Source of the DNA: Ephemerocybe angulata
Taxonomy: Eukaryota; Basidiomycota; Agaricomycetes; Agaricales; Psathyrellaceae
Direction of reading: 5' to 3'
Assembly: GCA_013368325.1 (NCBI GenBank)
Contig: JAACJK010000064.1
Coordinates: forward strand, 248,001 to 312,000
Length of the DNA: 64,000 nucleotides
A model generated the notes under the pieces. That model was not told the origin of the DNA, searched no databases, and saw only the letters and a program-made list of their open reading frames with translations. Shown here one piece after another: positions 22,895 through 32,631 of this stretch (position 1 is its first letter; every line of letters begins with the position of its first letter). The position numbers were made by a program, and so were the translations under genes.

Positions 22895-23168
22895 ATTCCC
22901 CCTTGTCCCATGGCCATTCCTTGCTTTCCAATGTCGAGTTCATAACTATGTATTATATATATCCCTTCTTGCTTCTCCAGCATCCCCAAGAATTTTTTTA
23001 GAATGTAGAATGAGCTTTGAAATTGAACGTTGAACCAACGCTGAACAACCTTCGGTTTGAGTAACAAATATCGATTCGGATATTGTGTACTTGTGTACTT
23101 GCGCCCGGGATTATCCTGGGCTTACATTGATATCAAGTCCATCGCTGAATCGGTGTCAGCGGGGGTGC

Positions 23169-23738
23169 TCATAGGTTTAAAATGTTAATAAAACCTACAA
23201 TTCGATCCTTGGGGTGCTTTCCTGGGAAAAAGGCATACGTAAATTCGTCCGCCGTTACAGAGGTACCACTTTGAGACTGGAAGAACTTGGTGAACACATC
23301 GCGACACCTGATATCGGACTCCGTTTCGACGCGGAATTTGAAGGCTTCCGGGTGTTCAGGGTTGCGATAATGTTCTTCGCTCTTCTGTGTTGTGTATCGA
23401 AGCAGAAACAGGACGTCGCTACACGTGCTTTCATAGCTTTCGTCTTCCCAATAAGCTGTGTAAGTCATTCCACGTGGGTCAGTTCGCGATATTGAGAGAC
23501 TCTCGTATAGATAGGAGGAGGTACCTAATGCATCGGGTGACCTTTGCCTCAGTGATGAAGGAAGTTTCTGCCTCCATCGGTTATAGATTGCAAGAATGAA
23601 CTTGTCGGGAAGTCCGACGTATTCCAATTCCCGCAGTGCTTTGAAGGATGGGATTTCATCCATCATGACCTTGAATTGAGCCATGGGAAGCTTATAGCCG
23701 ACATAGATTACGGGTGGTCGAGTAGGTGGAGGGATCAT
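23169..23738 (-). CDS. GYKLP-family small protein, type 1 copy B
   Basis: Exons 23738-23525 and 23455-23169 give 166 residues. It is nearly identical to the copy at 1100 and has the same phase-1 intron (GTACCTCC..ACACAG). It shares PPVIYVGYKLPMAQFK, RWRQKLP, YWEDESYES, DVLFLLRYTTQK, YRNPEHPEAFKFR and FPGKHPKDR. It has no signal peptide or membrane segment, and no recognised domain. Transcription runs toward SGNH gene 2. Confidence 0.65.
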   Translation of the reverse strand: MIPPPTRPPVIYVGYKLPMAQFKVMMDEIPSFKALRELEYVGLPDKFILAIYNRWRQKLPSSLRQRSPDALGTSSYLYESLSISRTDPRGMTYTAYWEDESYESTCSDVLFLLRYTTQKSEEHYRNPEHPEAFKFRVETESDIRCRDVFTKFFQSQSGTSVTADEFTYAFFPGKHPKDRIVGFINILNL

Positions 23739-23825
23739 GCTGAGGGTATCGATGACGGTTGGAGAAGTTGAAGTTGCAAATGAGTCCTGGTTCAAGTTTG
23801 GGTGGTCAAGCCGTGGAACAATGAC

Positions 23826-23831
23826 TTTATA
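23826..23831 (-). promoter_or_regulatory. TATA box of the GYKLP gene at 23738
   Basis: Minus-strand TATAAA, 88-93 bp before the ATG, embedded in the promoter sequence shared with the copy at 1100. Confidence 0.5.
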
Positions 23832-24189
23832 TCTCTGTGGGAAAACATTGCTGTTCGCCGCTCGGCATTTTGAGTACTAGGCCAGAGTCGTGCCGGAGTC
23901 AAGTTATGTTGGGCCTTGACGCGTCAAGGCCCGACGATTGGAGGAGTGCCGTTCAGGAGATATATACCTAAAGTTGGTCTCTCTGGATACTGAGAGAGCT
24001 TTCCCTTCCTCCCCTTCCGTATCCCCAACTTGCAGTCTTGCCGCTCTTGCCGACGTTGCCGTTCAAGCATCGGGTGGCCCTCTATGCCACCGTAGTCAAG
24101 GGTCCACGTCGCTGATATAAACTTGGCATGCGTGGTTGGACTTCAAAGCTTCAACCGCCACCAAATACCACCACCGCTGCCCCTTCACC

Positions 24190-24435
24190 ATGCCCAAACC
24201 AGCGAAAACTTATGTCGTCTATAGCGGTTACAAGCTTCCTTTGGATCCATTTAACCAAATGATGAACGAGATCCCCAAATACAAGGAAATTCGAGAGGCG
24301 GTGAATTTCCCCAACGGCAGATCGCTGATGATGTACGGGCAGTGGAAGCGAGCCAACCTTCCAAAAGTCATCCAGGATCGAGCGCCTATGGAGAGTGTAA
24401 ATGGAAAAGAGAGAGAAAGATCGGAACCTTTATAA
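24190..24435 (+). pseudogene. GYKLP-family type 2 copy, truncated after exon 1
   Basis: The ATG at 24190 opens MPKPAKTYVVYSGYKLPLD and runs in frame through FPNGRSLMMYGQWKRANLP and RAPMES, i.e. the complete family exon 1. The frame then runs into unrelated residues and a stop at 24435. No exon 2 homology is visible in the next 300 bp. The upstream 100 bp also resembles the promoter side of the 2545 copy. Either the gene is truncated or it encodes an 81-residue short product. Confidence 0.55.
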
Positions 24436-24753
24436 ACCATACCCCTCTACCATCGTACTCGTCCATCTACCCTCGGAACGACGCCTGGGTAGGAGGCTGT
24501 CGTTTTCCATTGTCTACTAGCTCATACTGTATCCAAACTGTATCCTTCTTGCTTCCCGGAGCAATTTCGGAATTCCTATCTAGCCCCATTTGGGTACTCT
24601 TTGGCTGTATGCGTCCCGGCAGCTGATTGAATAGCTAAGCGCCAATGTCGATTTGGATAATGTGTACTGGGGCCCGAGATTATCTTGGACTGAAATCGTT
24701 ATCAAGCCCGTCTAATATGGCTGAACATCGATATCAGCGCGGGGTTCATACAT
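24436..24753. other. Spacer with degenerate GYKLP 3' flank
   Basis: About 24640-24753 resembles the 3' flank of the 23169 copy (GATAATGTGTACT..CCGAGATTATC, then ATCGATATCAGCGC..). This matches the downstream region of the type 1 gene ending at 24754. The rest shows nothing recognisable. Confidence 0.4.
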
Positions 24754-25315
24754 TTAAGGGATTATAGAGCTTACAACTCGATCCTTTGGGTGATCTCCTG
24801 CCGCAAAGGCATACGTGAAGTCAATAGGCGTCACAGAGGCAACGCCTTGAGACTTGAAGAACTTGGTGAATAAGTCGCGACACCTGACATCGGAGTCCTT
24901 TTCGAAACGGAATTTGAAGGCATCCGGGTGCTCAGGATTGCGGTACTGCTCTTCGCCCTTGTATGTTGTGTATCGCAATAGAAACATGATGTGGGTACAC
25001 GGGCCTGAATGGGTTTCGTCGTCCTCCCAATAACCTGTGAGTGTCATGGCACAAAAGTTAGTTCATTGATATGGAGGAACTTTTGTATGGAAAGGAAGTA
25101 CCTAATACCTGGGGCGCTCTTGCCCTCAATGTTGGAGGAAGTTTCCTCCTCCATCGTGTATAGACTGAAGGCAAAAAAACGTCCGGAAGTCCTTCGAATT
25201 CCGATTCCAGCACTGGTTTGTAGGTTGGGATTTCATCCATCATGGCCTTGAATTTAGCCATGGGAAGCTTATAGCCGACATAGATTACCGGCGGTCGGGT
25301 AGGTGGAGGGATCAT
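24754..25315 (-). CDS. GYKLP-family small protein, type 1 copy C
   Basis: Exons 25315-25102 and 25034-24754 give 164 residues. Exon 1 is exactly the same length (214 bp) as in the other type 1 copies and is followed by a phase-1 intron (GTACTTCC..CTCACAG). It is more diverged than copies A and B (VYTRWRRKLP, GYWEDDETHSG, CTHIMFLLRYTTYKGEEQYRN) but keeps every conserved block, so the protein is under some constraint. Function is unknown. It lies between the truncated type 2 copy and SGNH gene 3. Confidence 0.65.
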
Positions 25316-25380
25316 AGTGAGGTGTCGTTCGAGATGATGATGTTGAGAAAGAGTTGCAATTGTCCTGGTCGAACAATGAC

Positions 25381-25386
25381 TTTATA
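25381..25386 (-). promoter_or_regulatory. TATA box of the GYKLP gene at 25315
   Basis: Minus-strand TATAAA followed by GTCATTGTTCGACCAGG, as in the copy at 1100, 66-71 bp before the ATG. Confidence 0.45.
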
Positions 25387-25900
25387 CCTTCGTGGGAAAA
25401 CATTGCTGTTCACCGTGTGTGCGTGCGAATCCTCGTGTACATAGCTGCAATGCTGCCGCGTCTTGCCGAGCAGTCATGTCCTCGAAGGTTTGGACTTGGG
25501 ACTTGGCATTTGAAGTATATACTGGAAGTACTGCCTAGTACTGCCCTTCTCCTTTCCCAGTTGGTGGTCAGACTCACTTCGCAGTTCGGAACTTGGAGCC
25601 GCTTCATGCACATGTTGAATGTTCAACTTTTCCAGGGCCATCTTTGCCATTTCGTGTCGACTTCAACATCCTCAAGATCAGGGGTGCCAGTACTTAAGTA
25701 CGCTGATTCTGCGAAACCAATTCTTTCAAATCTACAGTACGCTTATGACGAGGTGGTTATGAAGGATTGGCATTACTCGTGCATGCCTGACCACCCTTTT
25801 TATATCATTCCTCGCGATTGAGCACCAGCTACACAAGTGCTAGTGGCGAATTATCTTCCGGGTATCGAGTGGCAGACATTCCGGCAGTACTGTAAACCCA
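25387..25900. other. Intergenic, no gene recognised
   Basis: About 500 bp between the GYKLP promoter and the 3' end of SGNH gene 3. An open frame spans part of it but has no motifs and starts within the promoter. Confidence 0.45.
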
Positions 25901-27611
25901 CTAATTCGTTGTTTCCTTAGTGGTATAGTACCATATGTAATGCGTCCAGCCTTCTAGAACTCCCTGTCCCGTCATAATATGGAGACAATCCAAAGCTACG
26001 TGCTGCAATGAGAGGTCAATGGAGCCCATGAGCCCGTGACGGAACATGCTACTCACGCCATCGGGTCGTAGGTTTCCTGGCCTATCAATTCCAAGGAAAT
26101 GGACATTTTTGTGAAGGCGAGCCTGGGGCGCTCCTTGTGGAAGGATTGTCTGAAATAACACTCGTGAGTTTTTTCTAAACCACAATGCTCCTAAGCGCTC
26201 CTCTCACCTCCCAGATTTTATTGAACCTCCCGATTTCTCGCCAATTCCACGAAGCTCTTGGTGGCCTTTCCTCCGCCCATGGGTCACGCGCGTTGTGACA
26301 GGCATCGTGCCCAGCGAGGTATGCCCTGACCAGGACCTGCCGTTGTCGTGTGGGGGAAGAAGACACTGAAGGAGGGTGGGTATCAAGGCGCCTCTGCACG
26401 GCATTTGCCCAATGCTCCATAGCCTCCCTGAAGAAGATCAATAACCCATCGTACCCCAGAATCGGCTCCAATTCTTCGAAGTCGCTAGGGAAGAGAAGGC
26501 GGGAATCATTCAGAGTAGACCCATCTGAACCATGCGCCCGATGGTAACCGTGGAAGAGATCCATAGTCCAATGGCCGGCACTACTGACGATCATCGTTTT
26601 GTAGTTTGCCGTTGCCACTGGTCCTAGGAAGATGTTGAGGTATACTTCTGGGGAGACTGTCCATACAGCTGTATCCCCGAATAGTTTGAACGAATTCGAC
26701 GGCGAGTAAAACTCGGGGTGGAGTGCTTTGTGCATCGAAGCCAGATCGTTAACACTCCAGAGAAGGTCGACGCGTTTGAAGGATACTAGCGGGGTCGTCT
26801 TGATGTTAAATCCTTCTGGGAGCTGGAATCTCCCCGCAAAGGGTGACGACGGGTCGAGGTAGAGACTTTGGAGCCTGTCGCGTTCGTAGGAGGTCGATTT
26901 GCCAATGACGACGTGGGGATAAAGCAAACAGGAAATCGAGAAGAAATGATTTCCTGTTATTGAATCTGGATTGGTATCAATAACCGAAGCGTAGGCTCGA
27001 AGAAAGGGTACCCGACCTCCAATAAGTAGCCAGCCTCCCCCCTCTACCAGGTCTCTGAGGAAGCCCTCAAGATCCCAGTCTCTCAATCCAGACTTTCCAG
27101 TACACCTCCCGCCAGGGATCCACTCCCACTCCAGCGCTTTGGGAAACCTATCCCACTGCTCCTCGTTCGTCACCGCAAATTGGTTCCAGATATCCTCTCC
27201 GTCGCTCGCACAGCCTTCCATTCGAGCGAACTTTAGTATGTCTTCCTTGGAGGTCAGTTTCTCGGGGCCATGTGCTCCATGAAGAAGGTCTCTGTATATT
27301 TGCTCGCTCGTGTTCGTTCGGGTGAGGGGACTCGGCCGCGTCCAGTAGGGTCGACGTACCCATTGACCCTGTGCGTATTCCTCTGGAGAACATGTTCCCC
27401 ATAGATCGACTTTGCCTGTTGTCTCGTTTAAGAGGGAAATGGGAGTCAACGGTCCAGTGCGATGACGAGCCCAGTCCGCTTGGGCCCTTCTGGCGTAGAG
27501 GTAGGTGAAGAAGAAGAGGAGGACAAGCGACGAGAAGAAGACCACGGTAGCCTTGAGAGACCCAAGAGAACGTGGGCGAGAAAGTGATATGTACCCGGCA
27601 GAGCGAAGCAT
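25901..27611 (-). CDS. SGNH/PC-esterase membrane protein 3
   Basis: Exons about 27611-27017, 26965-26208, 26149-26057 and 26002-25901 give 515 residues. The transmembrane segment is at about 20-41. Family blocks CSPEEYAQGQW, MEGCASDGEDIW, LLWSVNDL, SSAGHWTMDLFHGYH and the distal D487xxH490 (LDCLHIMTGQG) are present. The catalytic Asp199-Ser200 codons are split by an intron of about 51 bp with the unusual donor GTCGGG. Because its length is a multiple of three, retention would insert 17 residues into the GDS loop without a stop. Transcription is opposite to SGNH genes 1 and 2. A 3' fragment of this gene is at 501-758. Confidence 0.85.
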
Positions 27612-27965
27612 GTTGGGCGAGGTGTGGTGCTAATACTCTTGGCAAGCCTAAGCCTTTGCCTATTATTATACCTTTCCTTGTCGGTCAGCCGCTCGGCCGT
27701 TCAAGTTGCGCTTATCGATACCAGATACTGAGTACGTACTGATGACTAGCCATTTGGGATTGCATGAAGGTTGGTTCATCCGAGCGGCCATACTGGGTGA
27801 AGCGTCGATTGTGAATTCTGAGGTCGGCGCGTTCGCCCGTGGGCGGCTAATTCCCACACGCGGGTTTCGGCTGGGCGCCTGTGCGCAGATCGCCCGCCTA
27901 GGCTCGGCAGTCGTGCAAAACACAGGTGCAGCTCGCGTTGGAGAGAAAGTTACTAGGATCGTTTA

Positions 27966-29689
27966 TTATTGAAGGACCTCCTTTGTGATATAATGCCAGA
28001 TATGATGCGACCAGCCTTCGAGGACGCCAGGCCCAGTCATGATATGGAGGCAATCCGTAGCCACATGCTGTACAAACAGATCGCACAACGGATGAGGTTA
28101 GGCAGACTGAACTCCACGAAGATCTGTAAAGAGCACTTACACCATCAGGTCTTAGCCTTCCAGGCCTGTCTATACCCAAGTAGTGTATGTTCGGATAAGA
28201 TGTCGATTGTTGCGACAGAAGCGTCTGTTTATGTAAATTGACCATCAGCCGCTCGCTTCTCGCTCTGTCGAGTGTTGAACGTTGAACGTCGACTTAGAGA
28301 CTACTAACCTCCCAGATTTCATTGTACTTCGGAATCTCTCCCCAATTGTACGAGAAAGACCTCTCCGCCTTTATCTCCACCCAAGGATCGCGCTCGTTGT
28401 GGCAGGCATCGTGGCCAGGTAAGTACGCCCTTACGAGGACCTGTTGCTGAGGCGTGCTAGTAGATTCCAGGCTGGTCTTGAGCCGGTCTTGTATTGCCAG
28501 TGCCCAGCGCGCCATAACCTCCTCGAAAAAGACAAGGAGCCCGTCATACCCAAGCATAGGTTCCAATTCGTCAGATACAGCGTCAATATCGAGGGACTCT
28601 GGAGAGGAATCCACAGGTAGGGTCGATTTGTCAGAGCCTTGAGCTCGATGATAACCTGCGAAGAGATTTGTGGTCCAATGTCCAGCCGTGCTGACTACCA
28701 TCGTCTTGTAGTTCGCCGTTGGGAGTGATCCTAGGAAGGCATCGAGGTAGACGTCCGGAGAACTGGTCCATACAGGCTCCTTCCCAAAAAGCTCGAACGT
28801 GGTGTTTGCGATATAGAACTCGGGATGAAGCCCCTTGTGCATCGACGTGAGGTCGTCTACACTCCAGAGCAGGTCGACGCGTCTGAAGGATACGAGAGGA
28901 GTCGTCGTCATATTGAACCCATCCGGTAGTTGAAGATTACTTAGGAACGGAGACGACGGGTTGAGATACAGGTCCTGCGGTCGATCTCGCGCGTTAGAGG
29001 TGGCCTTGTTGATGACAACATGCGGGTAGAGAAGGCAGGAAAGGGAGAAGAAATGATTTCCTGTCACCGAATCTAGACTTCCTCCGTCAGCGTTATCCTT
29101 AACGAGAGAAAAGAACCTGACCTCCTATTAGCAGCCATCCGCCGCCCTCGACCAGCTCCCGAACAACTTCCTCGACCACCCATTCTCTCAGCCCCGACTC
29201 TTGAGTACACCTTCCACCCGGGACCCACTCCCAGTCAAATACCCTCGGAAATCTGTCCCATTGCTCCTCCTTGATTGCCGCAAACTGCCACCAGAAGTTG
29301 TCCCCACTCGCGCAGCCGTTCATGCGCGCGTATCTCAGGAGATCTTCTTTGGCGGACATCTTCTCTGGCGTGGCCGTAGTATTGCCCAAGACTTCAACCT
29401 GTCCATCGCTCGAGATTGGTTTGCTCAAGGGGCCAGGACGTGTTTTGTATGAACTTTGGACCCATTGACCTTGTGCGTATTCGTCTGGGGAGCATGTTCC
29501 TTCTGGCCTCGGTGTAGCCTCAGTGTCCAGATGGATCGAGAAAGGCAACTTGTCCAAAGTCCATTCGGCGACCAACGACTCTGTATCACCGGCATAGAAA
29601 GCGGTAGACAGCAGGAGGACGAGGACCAGAGCGAACAAGGCGATAGCAAGCTTGGGGCGAGGTCGTAGGCGGAGGAGGGCGACGGTCAT
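27966..29689 (-). CDS. SGNH/PC-esterase membrane protein 4
   Basis: Exons 29689-29122, 29072-28309, 28224-28141 and 28067-27966 give 505 residues. It is a tandem paralogue of gene 3. The start is the ATG before a basic segment and a membrane span at about 15-31. The GDS codon is again split by an intron with a GTC donor (GTCAGG, 49 bp); Asp190-Ser191 (DSVTGNHFFS) and D477xxH480 (TDCLHIMTGPG) are intact. Blocks CSPDEYAQGQW, MNGCASG, STAGHWTTNLFAGYH, AYLPGHDACHNERDPW and DRPGRLRPDG follow the family pattern. The predicted role is Golgi-lumenal O-acyl transfer to, or removal from, a glycan. Confidence 0.86.
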
Positions 29690-30362
29690 GGTAGTATGGC
29701 AAGGCACAATTCGAGTGTAAGGTTGGCCTTCAATGCACTTCGTTCATGCAATCGCCATCCATCCATTTGTCCGTCGTCGCGTCCGTTCAACGTTCATCGA
29801 CATCCCCCCGCCATGACTAATTTTTCAGGGACAAAAAAGAGTAAACTCTCTCTCAAACTTCGGAATTCGACAATTGATTCGCCATCAAACATATTCGGAA
29901 CCAATCATGACTACTGAACGCTGTTACCCACGATGCTTATCTTGCTTCGATCCTCCACGAAGAAGCTCTTCTCAATTTTGAGATCCTGCGCTTGGGCGGC
30001 AATTTCAGCTGATTTTGCCAGAGGAAGCGCCGGTGTGTACTGACAGACGTGGTCTCCCAATCTCCTCCTAATCGATGCTGGATGTCGACAGGGAGCACTG
30101 GCACCGCGACAGTGATGACATTTGCATTTTAATAGGACCCTGGCCCCAGTGACCGGCGTTGCCCTCAATTCAGGCTTAATTTGGGAGAGAAGGGCGAGGG
30201 TTCTCAATCTCCGAAATTCAGGGAGGTTTCTCGTCTCTCTTCTATCGTGTTCCTTCCTTCCATCCCCTGGTTCCGGCACAGACCGATTCTGCTGCGTAGC
30301 GGAGTCTCCTCTCACCCACCGCCACCTGTTCGACCTCGAGGCGCGAGCTTGGGCAGAGCGAG
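29690..30362. other. Divergent intergenic region
   Basis: About 670 bp lies between the divergent starts of SGNH gene 4 and an F-box gene. It presumably holds both promoters. I see no RNA gene or conserved element. Confidence 0.45.
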
Positions 30363-32564
30363 ATGGGCCTCGGTCGCAAGGCTCTGAGGACAGTGAAGAG
30401 CATGGGAAAACTGTCCTCGTTGAGTTCTTCAAGTGGGCTGAGCCAACTCGAATCGCCCGTTCCCCAGCTCTTGGTCTCCAATTACCCTCCAACTGACACA
30501 CAGGTCTACCAGATCAACCAAGCCATCGCAGGAGCCGAAACCCTTCTCCTCTCCCTGGAGTACAACGGAGGTCGTGCGAAACAGTGCGAGGCATGCAAAG
30601 AGTTCATTCGCGCGCACAAACAAACCCTGTCGATCTGTCGTCGCATCCCTCCAGAGATTTGGCAAGAAGTCTTCCTTCAACTCATACCCTCGGATCCCCA
30701 AATCAACCTCCCCATACGCCACTGGATCGCGTCAACGCAAGTTTGTGGGACGTGGCGCGTCGCGGCCTTATCCCTCCCGGAAGTCTGGAGCTTCGTACCC
30801 CCCATCCGCCTTTCCAACAGCCGAACGGAAGAGCCGCGTTTCGTCGCGTCCCTGAACCAGTTCCTTTCTCGTTCAATCCCTGCTCCGCTTCGCATCCGCA
30901 TCGACGCACCATTTCGTGAATACACTGCTCCCTGCAGTCACCCGGCCTTGGACGTGCTGGTCAAACACGTCGAGAGATGGGAATACCTCCAGATCGACAC
31001 GGGGTATGAGACGTATCGCCGCTGCTTTACGTCTCTAGGCTTGGAAGGGAGGTTTGCTTCGCTAAGGTACCTACATATCGATGTCTGGCGATGCTACAAC
31101 AGCGGCGAGCGGCTTCTCGCGTTCCAAAACACACCTAAACTCGAAGAGTTCTCGGTCCACGGGGTCCATCCATTCGCGATAGACCTTCCTTGGAATCAGC
31201 TCAAGGTGTATACGGAGAAGGTGGAGAACTTGGGTGGGCTGATGACCGTCCTTACCCGTGCAAAGAACTTGGAGAAACTCGAAGTGACGAGGGTGACGGC
31301 CTTCCTACCGGACGAGTTCGCGGAGCTGCCAATCCTCAAAACGCTTTACCTGCGATACGACAGCGTCATACCTCCCGACACCGTTCTTCTCTTCCTTGTC
31401 GCCCCCAAGCTGGAGGATCTCCAAATCATAGGCTGTGAAGGCGAGATCATTCAAAACCTAATGGTCCTTCTCTCCAGGGCTCCAGGCACGAAGGGACGTG
31501 GACCGTGGCCAGTTCCTGACTTCGCCAAGACAAGACATCGCACCCTACGTAGGCTGGCCTTTCGAACAAAGACGATGACCCCCGGGAACATTGCGAAATT
31601 ACTCCGTCTACTACCATACCTCGAAGAACTCGATATCCCTCAACCTCCAGGCCAGGACGTCGAGCGTCTCGTCATCGATCCAAGTGGCCCGTCTCCTGCG
31701 CCTCTCGTTCCGAATCTCAAAAAACTGTATATCCATTCCGATGGCAATTGGGGAGACGAAGATATCTATAGGCGTCTCGCACAGTCAAGATGCGAACCAC
31801 AGGCAGCACCCTCACAGTCGGAGAAAGGTGCAAACCCCAGTGTGGTACGCTTGGAATCGTTCCGGATCGTCTTCGAGAACCCAGCCCTGTGCTCCATCCA
31901 ACAAGCGGCTCTAGGGGGATGGTTCGATCCGACGAGCAGCGACCCGACATACCAAGCACTAATTTCGGCGAAGACCACACTGACAAACGAGCTTCCCGAG
32001 CTTCTGGGAGAGTCGGTTCCGATGCGCTCTGCCGGTCGGGGTGTACGGGAAGCGCTGGGTGGTGGATCGGCCCAGGCGAAGCGTTTGAATAGCACGCTGG
32101 GAGAGCTCGAGGCGCTGGCTGTTCGGGACGTGCACCACATCTATGTGAGTCTTTATTCGGACGCTACACCGATATCTATTCGCTGAACTGCGGCGAAACC
32201 AGCGGTCTGAGCTGCATTTTATTCTCCGAAAGATGTCCAACTTCCCTGAGCACTATATTCCAGGAGACGACAAACACCGTCTCAGGGAACGTGCTGCTGG
32301 AGTCCTCAAAGAGTGGAAGGCGTTGTTTGAAGAGGACATAATGACGAACAAGTTCTGTTGGGTGCGCGTTGGAAGGCACTCCCTGGTATACATACCCTCC
32401 GACCACAGTAAGGAAATTTTTCATCACTACCCTAGAGCATAACTGATGCAGAGATTCGTATTACAGAAATACGACAGGAAAGCGATGCAATCGAAAAGAT
32501 GGTATATGGTACGATGGAAGACGATATTCATAAGTTCAATCTTTTCTGGCATCGGTACATGTAG
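30363..32564 (+). CDS. F-box/LRR-like protein A
   Basis: Exons 30363-32144, 32203-32407 and 32452-32564 give 699 residues. A helical N-terminal segment is followed by an F-box-like motif at about 108-160 (RRIPPEIWQEVFLQL.., TCGTWR-type W/LP spacing, SLPEVW). Irregular leucine-rich repeats follow (YLHIDVWR, KLEEFS, LKTLYLRYDS, LEELDIP), and the C terminus is charged and helical (QESDAIEKMVYG). Such proteins typically link substrates to Skp1-Cul1 ubiquitin ligases and form large, fast-evolving families in Agaricomycetes. It converges on F-box B, with only 67 bp between the two stops. A deletion derivative lies at 131-500. Confidence 0.8.
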
Positions 32565-32631
32565 AATCGGTACACGTAGAAAAGTCTGTACCATAGATGA
32601 GAGCGCACTAAAGCAAACTTGTACAGATGAT

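Larger units (their letters stand above)
22825..23872 (-). repeat. Inverted copy of 968-1985
   Basis: This block holds the GYKLP gene at 23738, its promoter and about 340 bp of 3' flank. It matches the left-edge block throughout in reverse orientation. About 21 kb separates the two arms. Confidence 0.85.
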
